DNA of 35,174 nucleotides from the NCBI GenBank assembly GCA_023434665.1, contig JAEYSM010000076.1, positions 1-35,174 of the forward strand. Reading direction: 5' to 3'. A model generated the notes under the pieces. That model was given only the letters and a program-made list of their open reading frames with translations. It had not been told where the DNA came from and made no database searches. This document shows positions 1 to 7,308 of the stretch, one piece after another; within the stretch, counting starts at the first letter, position 1; every line of letters begins with the position of its first letter. The translations under genes and the position numbers were made by a program. This stretch comes from Bacteroidota bacterium (GTDB lineage: Bacteria > Bacteroidota > Bacteroidia > Bacteroidales > Lentimicrobiaceae).

Positions 1-379
1 TGTTTAGCAGGATGGCTTCACCCAACTTGTTCTTTGGCAACATACCCTTCACTACCTTGCGGAACAGCTTTTCCGGGCTCTTGGCCATCAGTTCGGCAGG
101 TGTGAACTCACGCTGTCCACCGGGATATCCCGAATAACGATAGTAGATGCGGTCGTTCCACTTGTTTCCAGACAGTTGTACCTTATCGGCATTCAAGATG
201 ATCACATTGTCTCCGCAATCAACGTGCGGGGTGAAGCTGGCTTTGTATTTTCCTCTCAGCAGCTTGGCTACTTTTGAACAAAGACGACCCAAGGGCTGTC
301 CGGCTGCATCAATCTCAACCCATTCCTTCTGTGCCGTTTCCTTGTTCACAGAAATTGTTTTATAACTTAGTGTGTCCAC
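1..379 (-). CDS. rplM: 50S ribosomal protein L13 (partial, 3' end outside window)
   Basis: Translation on the minus strand gives a protein starting (V/M)DTLSYKTISVNKETAQ and containing GRLCSKVAKLLRGKY, TPHVDCGDNVIILNADKV and GYPGGQRELTPAELMAKSPE, all characteristic of Bacteroidota L13, a large-subunit assembly protein. About 126 residues are present and the C-terminal 25 or so lie beyond base 1. There is no ATG in frame: an in-frame TAA lies eight codons upstream of GTG at 379, and the family N-terminus MDTLSYK begins exactly at this GTG, so GTG is the start. rpsI normally follows in the same operon, outside this window. Transcription probably begins at the strong promoter at 520-550. Confidence 0.96.
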   Translation of the reverse strand, partial: MDTLSYKTISVNKETAQKEWVEIDAAGQPLGRLCSKVAKLLRGKYKASFTPHVDCGDNVIILNADKVQLSGNKWNDRIYYRYSGYPGGQREFTPAELMAKSPEKLFRKVVKGMLPKNKLGEAILLN

Positions 380-519
380 TGTGTTGTTAGTTTTTTAATT
401 CGTAAATAATTGTGGAGTCGATTTATTCCGCTCTAATTTTGTCTTGCTAAGGGACATAAATAGGCAAATAATAAGCTATAAATCAAACTCTTAATTGATA
501 AAAACTAATAATCGGACTG

Positions 520-550
520 CAAAGTTACAATAATTCAGTTTATTAACAAA
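520..550 (-). promoter_or_regulatory. Bacteroidota sigma-ABfr promoter for rplM, long leader
   Basis: On the minus strand TTTG (550-547) is followed after 19 nt by TAACTTTG (527-520), a full match to the Bacteroidota -33/-7 consensus. Transcription would start near 515, leaving about 135 nt of untranslated leader before the rplM GTG at 379. A leader of that length in front of a ribosomal-protein gene is compatible with autogenous control, but I could not derive a convincing structure by eye. Confidence 0.75.
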
Positions 551-606
551 CAATTTCAGCCCTTTTTATCACCTGAGAAGTGAATTTCATATCTACAAAA
601 GCATGT

Positions 607-659
607 GGCTACAGCGTTACTTTTCAGCACTCTTGGCTCTGCTAAAAGGAGTAACAGCC
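607..659. repeat. imperfect hairpin in the rplM/tRNA intergenic gap
   Basis: GTTACT (616-621) pairs with AGTAAC (650-655), AGCA (626-629) with TGCT (640-643), and GGCT (607-610) with AGCC (656-659) across a 5-nt bulge. The structure lies alone in the 355-nt gap between rplM and the tRNA gene. It has no clear T-run on either side, so it is not an obvious terminator, and its function is unknown. Apart from this and two promoters I see nothing else in 380-734. Confidence 0.4.
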
Positions 660-690
660 GAATGGGGCAAAAAAAAATTCATTCTACTTT

Positions 691-720
691 TTGTCAGAAT
701 CCAAAATTAGTGTATCTTTG
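691..720 (+). promoter_or_regulatory. promoter of tRNA-Arg
   Basis: TTG at 691-693, 19 nt, then TATCTTTG at 713-720: a match to the Bacteroidota -33/-7 consensus, 14 nt upstream of the tRNA 5' end. Confidence 0.75.
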
Positions 721-734
721 CACCCACAAAAGAG

Positions 735-808
735 GGCCCCGTAGCTTAACTGAATAGAGCATCTGACTACGGATCAGAAGGTTACAGGTTTGAATCCTGT
801 CGGAGTCA
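735..808 (+). tRNA. tRNA-Arg (anticodon ACG)
   Basis: A 74-nt cloverleaf: acceptor 735-741 (GGCCCCG) with 801-807 (CGGAGTC), D arm beginning at 744, anticodon stem TCTGA/TCAGA with loop CTACGGA (anticodon ACG at 769-771), T arm ACAGG-TTTGAAT-CCTGT, discriminator A808. CCA is not encoded, as is usual in this phylum. The acceptor stem has one C-A mismatch (C4-A69: C738 with A804) and a G-T wobble at 2-71. Confidence 0.93.
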
Positions 809-816
809 CTAAAAGG

Positions 817-847
817 AAGGGTTCGGTATACTACGAACCCTTTTTTT
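817..847 (+). terminator. intrinsic terminator after tRNA-Arg
   Basis: AAGGGTTCG (817-825), an 8-nt loop, CGAACCCTT (834-842) and then a T run to 847. The stop codon of the opposing channel gene (831-833) lies inside the hairpin, so the structure probably ends both convergent transcripts. Confidence 0.85.
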
Positions 848-1691
848 GTGCAATAGCCTGAGGTTCAGGATTAAGTTCCTCTCCACAATATTTACAATGA
901 ATCGCATCCTTGTCATGACCTTCACTAAGACAGTTTGGACAAACTTGGGTTGTAATCTGATAAGCATGCTTTTTTCTAGCAAATTCAGCAGTAAAAATGC
1001 CGGTTGGAACTGCAATAATTGAATAACCGATTATCATTACAAAACTTGCTATGAATTGTCCGGCAGCTGTTTGAGGAGAAATATCACCATATCCCACCGT
1101 TGTTAATGTAACAATTGCCCAGTAAATACCCGTAGGTATATTTTTATATCCATTTTCCGGTCCTTCAATAACATACATCAAAGATCCTATAACTACCACT
1201 AACAGAGCCAAGGTTGAGAAAAAGACAATTATTTTGTGCATACTGGCAATTAAGGCTCGCCGAAGAACCTGACCTTCAGAAATAAATCGGCTAAGTTTAA
1301 ATATTCTGAAAATCCTTGCTAATCTTAAAATTCGTATATCTAGCAAATATTGAATGCCTGGAAGGAAGAGGCTTAAAAACGTCGGAAGAATAGATAAAAG
1401 ATCAACAATTCCATAAAAACTAAAAATGTATACCGCTTTTCTCTTAACTACATAAATCCTCAATATGTATTCAATTGTAAAGAGAATAGTAAAGAACCAT
1501 TCACCTAAAGCGAATAAAGTCCTGTATTTTGTATTGGCTACGGTTATACTTTCGAATATTACTATCAGAACACTAGCCAGGATTGAATATATAAGGATGA
1601 TATTGAAAACCTTCCCCGATTGTGTATCTGCCTCAAAAATTATTGTGTAAAGGTTTTCCCTGTTCCTTTTTATCTTGTCAAGAAGTAACAT
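831..1691 (-). CDS. Kv-like voltage-gated potassium channel with C-terminal zinc ribbon
   Basis: A 286-residue six-helix ion-transport protein of the inner membrane. The S4-like voltage sensor is at about 119-137 (DIRILRLARIFRIFKLSRF, regularly spaced Arg/Lys). The pore loop carries the K+ selectivity filter TTVGYGD at 197-203, followed by the S6 helix. After S6 the protein has CPNC (251-254) and CKYC (266-269), a small zinc-ribbon module in the cytoplasm. The length fits prokaryotic Kv channels of about 250-290 residues. The start is ATG at 1691, about 20 nt below a TATATTTG -7 box. It is monocistronic. K+ selectivity is inferred from the filter; the role of the zinc ribbon is unknown. Confidence 0.9.
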   Translation of the reverse strand: MLLLDKIKRNRENLYTIIFEADTQSGKVFNIILIYSILASVLIVIFESITVANTKYRTLFALGEWFFTILFTIEYILRIYVVKRKAVYIFSFYGIVDLLSILPTFLSLFLPGIQYLLDIRILRLARIFRIFKLSRFISEGQVLRRALIASMHKIIVFFSTLALLVVVIGSLMYVIEGPENGYKNIPTGIYWAIVTLTTVGYGDISPQTAAGQFIASFVMIIGYSIIAVPTGIFTAEFARKKHAYQITTQVCPNCLSEGHDKDAIHCKYCGEELNPEPQAIAQKKGS

Positions 1692-1710
1692 TTTTTCTAT
1701 TTTTATTCAT

Positions 1711-1718
1711 CAAATATA
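1711..1718 (-). promoter_or_regulatory. -7 box of the Kv-like channel gene
   Basis: TATATTTG on the minus strand, about 20 nt upstream of the ATG. No TTG is present at the ideal -33 distance, so only the -7 half is supported. Confidence 0.45.
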
Positions 1719-1767
1719 ATACATAAGAACTATCTAATGGGCATATTTGCTATAAGAAGAAATAGAT

Positions 1768-2137
1768 ATGGAAAAGAACTTTACCTTAATTGCAAAATCG
1801 GAACAAGAAAGCATATACGCCAAGGGACCAGAAGGCTGTTAAATCGGCTGCCCAAACCTTTAGATCAAATCCAGTTGTGGACGTTGAGGAGGTAATTACT
1901 CAATTGGGAGTGGGGGAGGCCTTAGTTTCATTCCTCGACCCAAAGGGTATTCCAACTCCTGTTGAAAGAGCATTTATAATTCCACCTTCATCTCAGATTG
2001 GTAATATAACTGAGAGTAATACCATTGGTCGTGAAATAGTTAGAGGACTTCTGGATCTATTTTTGGAGGGAAAAGACGATAAAAAAAAGGGAAGATTTAT
2101 AAACTTCCCTTTGCATTTTAATAATCAGTTCTTTTAA
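1768..2137 (+). pseudogene. internally deleted remnant of a HerA/YjgR-type (DUF853) ATPase gene
   Basis: From 1790 to 2137 the frame encodes about 115 residues matching the C-terminal part of the DUF853/YjgR family of HerA-FtsK-like ATPases: AYTPRDQKAVKSAAQTF, LGVGEALVSFLDPKG, PVERAFIIPPSSQIG, and a terminal IGREIVRGLL. The Walker A/B ATPase core (several hundred residues) is absent. Just upstream, in a different frame, ATG at 1768 begins MEKNFTLIAKSEQE, which resembles the family's N-terminus (M..FLIAK...E) but stops after 24 codons. The gene therefore appears to have lost its middle, joining the first dozen codons out of frame to the last hundred or so. The linker normally between the PPSSQIG and IGREIVRG segments is also missing, suggesting a second deletion. 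Family resemblance is from memory of conserved motifs. Confidence 0.75.
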
Positions 2138-2144
2138 ACTAGAT

Positions 2145-3395
2145 CTATTGGAGGACTGAAATGTCGAAGACTTCGTCAGCGTATACTCCCTCATGAAGTT
2201 TCTTCCTAACTTCCTTATAAGCATTTATAGTATAATCTACATCCTGCATTGTGTGTATAGCAGTCGGGATTAATCTAAGTAATATCACTCCTTTGGGTAC
2301 TACTGGGTATGTTACAATTGAACAGAAAATACTGTGGTTTTCCCTAAGATCTACTGTAATTTGTGTTGCTTCGGGAACCCCACCCTGTAAAATAACAGGC
2401 GTAACAGGTGATAGTGAATTCCCAAGGTTAAATCCCGCTTCTTTAAGACCAGATTGAAGTCCATTGACAATAGTCCACAATTTATCTTTCATTTCGGGAT
2501 GTTTTCTTATCAGATCCAATCGTTTAAGAGACCCAATAACAAAAGGCATTGGAAGAGATTTTGCGAAAGTTTGCGATCTCATGTTATGTCTTAAGAAATC
2601 AACTACATTTGCTTTTGTTGCTACAAAGGCACCTATTCCGGCCATGGCTTTTGCAAAAGTCCCAAAATAAATATCCACCTCATCCATTACATTCTGCTCC
2701 TCATGGGTCCCTGCGCCAGTTCTTCCCATAGTTCCAAATCCATGCGCATCGTCAACAAGCAAACGGAAATCAAATTCTTTTTTCAGATCCACAATTTCTC
2801 TCAATTTTCCCTGATCTCCTGTCATCCCATATACACCTTCAGTAATTACCAGGATACCTCCTCCGGTTTCACTAGTTATTTTTCTTGCTCTTTCAAGCTG
2901 AATTTTGAGGTTTTCGATATTGTTATGAGGATATACGAATCTCTTACCTAAATGAAGTCTGACACCATCAATTATACAAGCATGAGCTTCGTAGTCGTAT
3001 ACAATCACATCCTTCCTGTCTACCAGTGAGTCAATAATCGAAATCATACCCTGATATCCATAGTTCAAGAGAAAAGCGTCTTCCTTACCAACAAAGGCAG
3101 CCAACTCTCTTTCAAGTTGTTCATGATATTTTGTTTGGCCAGACATCATTCGTGCTCCCATTGGATAGGCAAGTCCCCATTCTTTAGCGGCAAGAGCATC
3201 AACCTCGCGTACTTCAGGATGATTTGCAAGGCCAAGATAATTATTCAAACTCCAAACGAGCATTTCTTTTCCTCTGAATATCATTCGACTCGAGATTTCA
3301 CCTTCCAGTTTTGGAAACATGAAATAACCATCTGCCTGGTGAGCATATGATCCCAGGGGACCAAGGTTAGCAACCCTTCTTTCAAAAATGTCCAC
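2145..3395 (-). CDS. alpha-oxoamine-synthase-family PLP enzyme (SPT/KBL/BioF-like)
   Basis: A 416-residue fold-type I PLP enzyme. The Schiff-base lysine is K249 in YFGTFAKA, the PLP N1-binding Asp and nearby His are in VDDAHGFG (D215, H218), and the ring-stacking His is in YEAHAC (H138). This group condenses an amino acid with an acyl-CoA (serine palmitoyltransferase, 2-amino-3-ketobutyrate CoA ligase, AONS). This longer, Bacteroidota-typical version starts xDIFERRVANLGPLGSYAHQADGYF and differs from canonical SPT. A role in sphingolipid or related lipid synthesis is possible but the substrate cannot be read from the sequence. The start is GTG at 3395. It is divergent from the photolyase and converges on the ATPase remnant, with only 7 nt between stops. 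Confidence 0.85.
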   Translation of the reverse strand: MDIFERRVANLGPLGSYAHQADGYFMFPKLEGEISSRMIFRGKEMLVWSLNNYLGLANHPEVREVDALAAKEWGLAYPMGARMMSGQTKYHEQLERELAAFVGKEDAFLLNYGYQGMISIIDSLVDRKDVIVYDYEAHACIIDGVRLHLGKRFVYPHNNIENLKIQLERARKITSETGGGILVITEGVYGMTGDQGKLREIVDLKKEFDFRLLVDDAHGFGTMGRTGAGTHEEQNVMDEVDIYFGTFAKAMAGIGAFVATKANVVDFLRHNMRSQTFAKSLPMPFVIGSLKRLDLIRKHPEMKDKLWTIVNGLQSGLKEAGFNLGNSLSPVTPVILQGGVPEATQITVDLRENHSIFCSIVTYPVVPKGVILLRLIPTAIHTMQDVDYTINAYKEVRKKLHEGVYADEVFDISVLQ

Positions 3396-3433
3396 GATTT
3401 TTCTGTTTTAGTTGTAAATTGATAAATGGATTG

Positions 3434-3441
3434 CAAATCTA
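3434..3441 (-). promoter_or_regulatory. -7 box of the oxoamine-synthase-like gene
   Basis: TAGATTTG on the minus strand about 40 nt before the GTG start; the -33 element is not recognisable. Confidence 0.4.
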
Positions 3442-3542
3442 AGTATTTTTATCCTTAGAGTGCTTTTAAGCTTCTCCTTTTTTTATAAACAAAATGTTTA
3501 CAACTACGGTTATCACGGCGTCATAAATCCAAAATAATAAGG

Positions 3543-4847
3543 ATGAAAATTAAAAAGACAGTAAATATTTTCTGGTTCCGAAGAGATCTCAGGCTAAACG
3601 ATAATAAAGGTTTATTTCATGCTTTAAATGCAGGGTTGCCCGTATTACCATTATTTATTTTTGATGAGAATATTTTAAAGGATATTGAGGTTAATGATCC
3701 CAGGGTGGAATTTATATATCAGAATGTTGAAAAATTGAACCAGGAATTAAGTAAAAAGGGTAGTGGTTTGTTGGTTTTGAAGGGGAATCCTATCGATATA
3801 TTTATGCAACTAACACTTGAATATGAAGTTGCGAATGTTTATACTAACATGGACTACGAACCTTATTCGTTAAAAAGAGATACTGAGATTAAAGAATTGT
3901 TGTATTTAAAAAGCACCGGTTTTCATCAGTATCACGACCATGTAATTTTTGCCCCAGGTGAAATTCTTAAGGCTGATGGAAGACCATATGAAATTTTTAC
4001 TCCGTTTAGCAAAGCCTGGAATTCAAAACTTAATAGTCAAGCCCTGTCTCATTTTAAGTCAGAATCTCTACTCGACCGTTGTCTCAAAGAATCGATTCAA
4101 CGGTTGAAATCACTGAGTGAAATAGGTTTTAATAGTACAAAATGTGTATTCCCCTCATCTGAAATACCTGAAGAAAAGATCCGTAACTATGATAAAACAA
4201 GGAACTTCCCGGCAATAGATGGTACAACATATTTGGGAATTCATTTGAGATTTGGGACAATTAGCATCAGAGAATGTGTTGAGATTGCATTAAAGCTTAA
4301 CAGAACTTGGTTAAATGAATTGATTTGGCGTGAGTTCTTTATTCAAATATTAGCTCATTACCCATATGTAGTCAATAATCCCTTCAAGAAAAGATACCAG
4401 AATATCCGATGGAACAATAATGAAAATGACTTTCGTAAATGGTGTGCCGGACAAACTGGCTATCCACTCGTTGATGCTGGGATGAGACAGTTATTAAAAA
4501 CTGGATTCATGCATAACCGGGTCAGGATGGTATGTAGTAGCTTTTTAGTCAAGCATTTAATAATTGATTGGAGATTGGGGGAGGCTTGGTTTGCTAATCA
4601 TCTTCTGGATTATGAACTTTCCTCTAACAATGGCAATTGGCAATGGATTGCAGGATGCGGTTGTGATGCTGCTCCCTATTTCAGAATATTTAACCCAATC
4701 AGACAGCAGCAATTATTCGATCCAAAATATGAATATATTAAAAAGTGGATTCCAGATTATTCTTCAGTGTCCTATCCAAAATACATTATCAACCATGAAG
4801 AAGCGAGGATCAGATGTATAACAATTTATAAGGAAGCGCTAGAGTAG
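3543..4847 (+). CDS. phrB: deoxyribodipyrimidine photolyase (cryptochrome/photolyase family)
   Basis: A 434-residue flavoenzyme that splits cyclobutane pyrimidine dimers using blue light. The N-terminal Rossmann domain begins NIFWFRRDLRLNDNKGL, typical of class I photolyases and the antenna-binding domain. The C-terminal FAD domain carries TYLGIHLRFGTISIREC, WLNELIWREFF, WCAGQTGYPLVDAGMRQL, MHNRVRMV and NNGNWQWIAGCG. The three tryptophans of the electron-transfer chain are all present, in RKWCAGQTG, IIDWRLGE and NWQWIAG (E. coli W306, W359, W382 equivalents). Length is in the usual 430-480 range. It is preceded by its own intergenic region and followed by the bamD promoter, so it is probably monocistronic. 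Photolyase rather than cryptochrome is inferred from overall similarity to E. coli PhrB. Confidence 0.93.
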   Translation: MKIKKTVNIFWFRRDLRLNDNKGLFHALNAGLPVLPLFIFDENILKDIEVNDPRVEFIYQNVEKLNQELSKKGSGLLVLKGNPIDIFMQLTLEYEVANVYTNMDYEPYSLKRDTEIKELLYLKSTGFHQYHDHVIFAPGEILKADGRPYEIFTPFSKAWNSKLNSQALSHFKSESLLDRCLKESIQRLKSLSEIGFNSTKCVFPSSEIPEEKIRNYDKTRNFPAIDGTTYLGIHLRFGTISIRECVEIALKLNRTWLNELIWREFFIQILAHYPYVVNNPFKKRYQNIRWNNNENDFRKWCAGQTGYPLVDAGMRQLLKTGFMHNRVRMVCSSFLVKHLIIDWRLGEAWFANHLLDYELSSNNGNWQWIAGCGCDAAPYFRIFNPIRQQQLFDPKYEYIKKWIPDYSSVSYPKYIINHEEARIRCITIYKEALE

Positions 4848-4918
4848 GATTTAGAAAAAATTAGCCAAAAATTGTTAACTCATAGTGGTTTTATTAGATT
4901 ATTTGTAACGAAATATCG

Positions 4919-4948
4919 TTGTGTGTAAGCTCAATATGTTTAATTTTG
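4919..4948 (+). promoter_or_regulatory. bamD operon promoter; transcript nearly leaderless
   Basis: TTG (4919-4921), 19 nt, TAATTTTG (4941-4948): a full -33/-7 match. The bamD ATG is at 4953, only 4 nt after the -7 box, so the transcript would start at or within a few nucleotides of the initiation codon. Confidence 0.75.
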
Positions 4949-4952
4949 CACC

Positions 4953-5756
4953 ATGATCAGAAAACTATTTCCTTTTGTATTGCTTTCCTTGCTTATCAGC
5001 TCGTGCAGTAATTACCAAAAATTACTAAAAAGCACTGATAATGAACAAAAGTATGAAACAGCAATTAAGTATTTTGAAGAGAAGGACTATTATCGTGCAA
5101 TTCAATTGTTTGATCAACTGCAACCATACTACAAAGGAACTGAAAAAGCAGAAAAGATAGCCTTTTATTATGCCTATGCACATTATGAGCAAAGGGATTA
5201 CATTCTGGCAAGTTATTATTTCAAACAATTTGCAACCAATTATCCTAATAGCCGAAATGCTGAAGAAGCAGCATTCCTGAGTGCTTATTGTAATTATCTT
5301 GATTCTCCTCCGACTAGCCTTGATCAAAATGTAACTCTTGATGCCATTAAGGGTCTTCAATTATTTATCGATCAATATCCAAGGAGTTCTAGAGTTGCCA
5401 ATGCCAATGAATTAATCGATGAACTTCGCCTTAAACTTGAGACAAAGGCATATGATATCGCTGATTTATACCTGAAAATGGAGGATTACAAAGCAGCAAT
5501 AATTGGATTCAAGAATTTATTAAAAGACTATCCTGATACCAGGTATCGTGAAATAGCCATGTTCAACGTTGCTAAGGCCTCATTCTATTATGCCGAGAGA
5601 AGCACTGCAAGCAAGCAACAAGAGCGTTATCAATCTGCAGCCGATGCATTTGACAACTTTCTGGCAAGTTTTCCCGAATCTGAATATAAAAAGGAAGTTT
5701 TACAATTTAAAAAGAATACTGAACGACAATTAGAAGGATTATTAACAATACAATAA
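4953..5756 (+). CDS. bamD: outer membrane protein assembly factor BamD (lipoprotein)
   Basis: A 267-residue lipoprotein: the N-terminal signal MIRKLFPFVLLSLLISSC has a lipobox (ISSC). It is followed by tandem tetratricopeptide-like repeats (YYRAIQLFDQLQPYYKG, ASYYFKQFATNYPNSRNAEEA, DNFLASFPESEYKKE) as in BamD/YfiO. In the BAM complex it sits on the periplasmic face of the outer membrane and helps BamA insert beta-barrel proteins. It is the first gene of a tight operon: the rpoZ start lies 4 nt after its stop, and coaBC and the DUF4835 gene follow. The ATG at 4953 is supported by the complete signal sequence that begins there. Confidence 0.93.
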   Translation: MIRKLFPFVLLSLLISSCSNYQKLLKSTDNEQKYETAIKYFEEKDYYRAIQLFDQLQPYYKGTEKAEKIAFYYAYAHYEQRDYILASYYFKQFATNYPNSRNAEEAAFLSAYCNYLDSPPTSLDQNVTLDAIKGLQLFIDQYPRSSRVANANELIDELRLKLETKAYDIADLYLKMEDYKAAIIGFKNLLKDYPDTRYREIAMFNVAKASFYYAERSTASKQQERYQSAADAFDNFLASFPESEYKKEVLQFKKNTERQLEGLLTIQ

Positions 5757-5760
5757 GTTT

Positions 5761-6099
5761 ATGGATTTTAAGAAAACCAAAAGTGATACATTAGCAGTCA
5801 CACGCAACGTTCATGAATTAATGGAGCCAACCAGTAACATTTATGAAACAGTTGCGATCCTTTCAAAACGCGCCAATCAAATAGGAGTGGAGCTAAAAGA
5901 AGAGCTATCTGCTAAAATATCTGAATTTGCCATTCCTAATGATAACCTTGAAGAGGTTTTTGAAAACAGAGAACAAATTGAAATAGCCAGGTACTATGAG
6001 AATCTACCTAAGCCTACACTTATAGCTATTCAGGAGTTTCTAAAAGGTCAAATACATTATCGCAATCCTTTGAAAGAAGGTATGGCGGAACCATTCTAA
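5761..6099 (+). CDS. rpoZ: DNA-directed RNA polymerase omega subunit
   Basis: 112 residues matching the Bacteroidota form of omega: NIYETVAILSKRANQIGVELKEEL (the RPB6/omega core, with the ARR/KRANQI helix) and a C-terminal IARYYENLPKPTLIAIQEFL. Omega binds the beta' C-terminus and helps RNA polymerase assembly. It begins 4 nt after bamD and ends 3 nt before coaBC, the usual Bacteroidota order, so it is co-transcribed from the bamD promoter. Confidence 0.9.
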   Translation: MDFKKTKSDTLAVTRNVHELMEPTSNIYETVAILSKRANQIGVELKEELSAKISEFAIPNDNLEEVFENREQIEIARYYENLPKPTLIAIQEFLKGQIHYRNPLKEGMAEPF

Positions 6100-6102
6100 C
6101 AA

Positions 6103-7308
6103 ATGCTTAGGGGTAAGAATATACTTGTTGGCGTAACAGGAAGCATAGCTGCATTTAAAGTGCCTGCTTTAGTTCGATTATTAAAAAAAGAAGGTGCTAA
6201 TGTTAAGGTAGTGATGACTCCTTGTGCTACTGATTTTGTGACACCTCTTACCCTTTCTACAGTATCGCAGCAACCTGTTTTGCTCGAAGCTTACGATAAA
6301 AAGGATGGTAGCTGGCACAGTCATGTTGAATGGGGCAGATGGGCAGATTTATTTTTAATTTCTCCTGCATCAGCTAATACTTTAGCTAAGATGGCTGGAG
6401 GAATTGCTGATAACCTTTTAACGACTTGTTATCTTGCCGCAAAATGTCAGGTATTTTTTGCACCCGCAATGGATCTGGATATGTTCTATCATCCTACAAC
6501 CGCAAAGAATATTAGAACACTTCAATCGTACGGAAACAAACTCATTGAACCCCAGACCGGAGAACTTGCCAGCGGATTAACAGGTGCTGGAAGAATGGAA
6601 GAGCCTGAGATAATTTTATCAATTATCAAGGATTTTTTTGCAAAAGAGCAATCGCTTTCTGGGAAAAAAGTTTTGGTTACAGCCGGACCCACGTATGAAG
6701 CTATTGACCCAGTGAGGTTTATCGGGAATCATTCATCAGGTAAAATGGGGTTTGCTATTGCTGAGGAAGCCGCTGCCAGGGGAGCAACTGTAAATCTAAT
6801 TACCGGTCCGGTCAATTTGCAAATTTCAAATCCAGAGATTAAAATTAAACGCATTACATCGGCTAAAGAAATGTACGATGAATGTAATTCACTTTTCCCT
6901 GATACTGACATTTGTGTTATGGCAGCAGCTGTTGCAGATTTTACCCCTCAGACTGTGGCCACAGAAAAAATAAAAAAATCTGAAAGTTTAGATCTGAAGT
7001 TTACCAAAACAAAAGATATTCTTTCTAATTTGGGTGCAATTAAAAGAGCTAGGCAGTATTTAGTCGGTTTTGCGCTTGAAACAGAGAATGAAAAAGCAAA
7101 TGCTATTAAGAAACTGAATAATAAAAACCTTGATATGATCGTTCTAAACTCGCTCAATGATAAAGGTGCTGGTTTTGGAACAGAAACTAACAAGGTGACA
7201 ATGCTTTTTGCTGATGAAAGTGAATTAGTAACTCAAACACTTCCAAAATCAGAAATAGCCGGTATTATTCTTGATGCAGTAGTAGAAAGATTTCAAGAAA
7301 GTAATTAA
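6103..7308 (+). CDS. coaBC: bifunctional phosphopantothenoylcysteine decarboxylase / phosphopantothenate-cysteine ligase
   Basis: A 401-residue cytosolic enzyme of coenzyme A biosynthesis. The N-terminal flavin-dependent CoaC domain (about 1-180) has GVTGSIAAFK, the active-site region HVEWGRWADL, and PASANTLAKMAGGIADNLL (PASANT motif). The C-terminal CoaB domain (about 190-401) has VTAGPTYEAIDPVRFIGNHS and SSGKMGFAIAEEAA, and AAAVADFTP near the nucleotide site. Length is normal (about 400). It starts 3 nt after rpoZ, and its stop overlaps the next start by one base (TAATG). Confidence 0.95.
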   Translation: MLRGKNILVGVTGSIAAFKVPALVRLLKKEGANVKVVMTPCATDFVTPLTLSTVSQQPVLLEAYDKKDGSWHSHVEWGRWADLFLISPASANTLAKMAGGIADNLLTTCYLAAKCQVFFAPAMDLDMFYHPTTAKNIRTLQSYGNKLIEPQTGELASGLTGAGRMEEPEIILSIIKDFFAKEQSLSGKKVLVTAGPTYEAIDPVRFIGNHSSGKMGFAIAEEAAARGATVNLITGPVNLQISNPEIKIKRITSAKEMYDECNSLFPDTDICVMAAAVADFTPQTVATEKIKKSESLDLKFTKTKDILSNLGAIKRARQYLVGFALETENEKANAIKKLNNKNLDMIVLNSLNDKGAGFGTETNKVTMLFADESELVTQTLPKSEIAGIILDAVVERFQESN

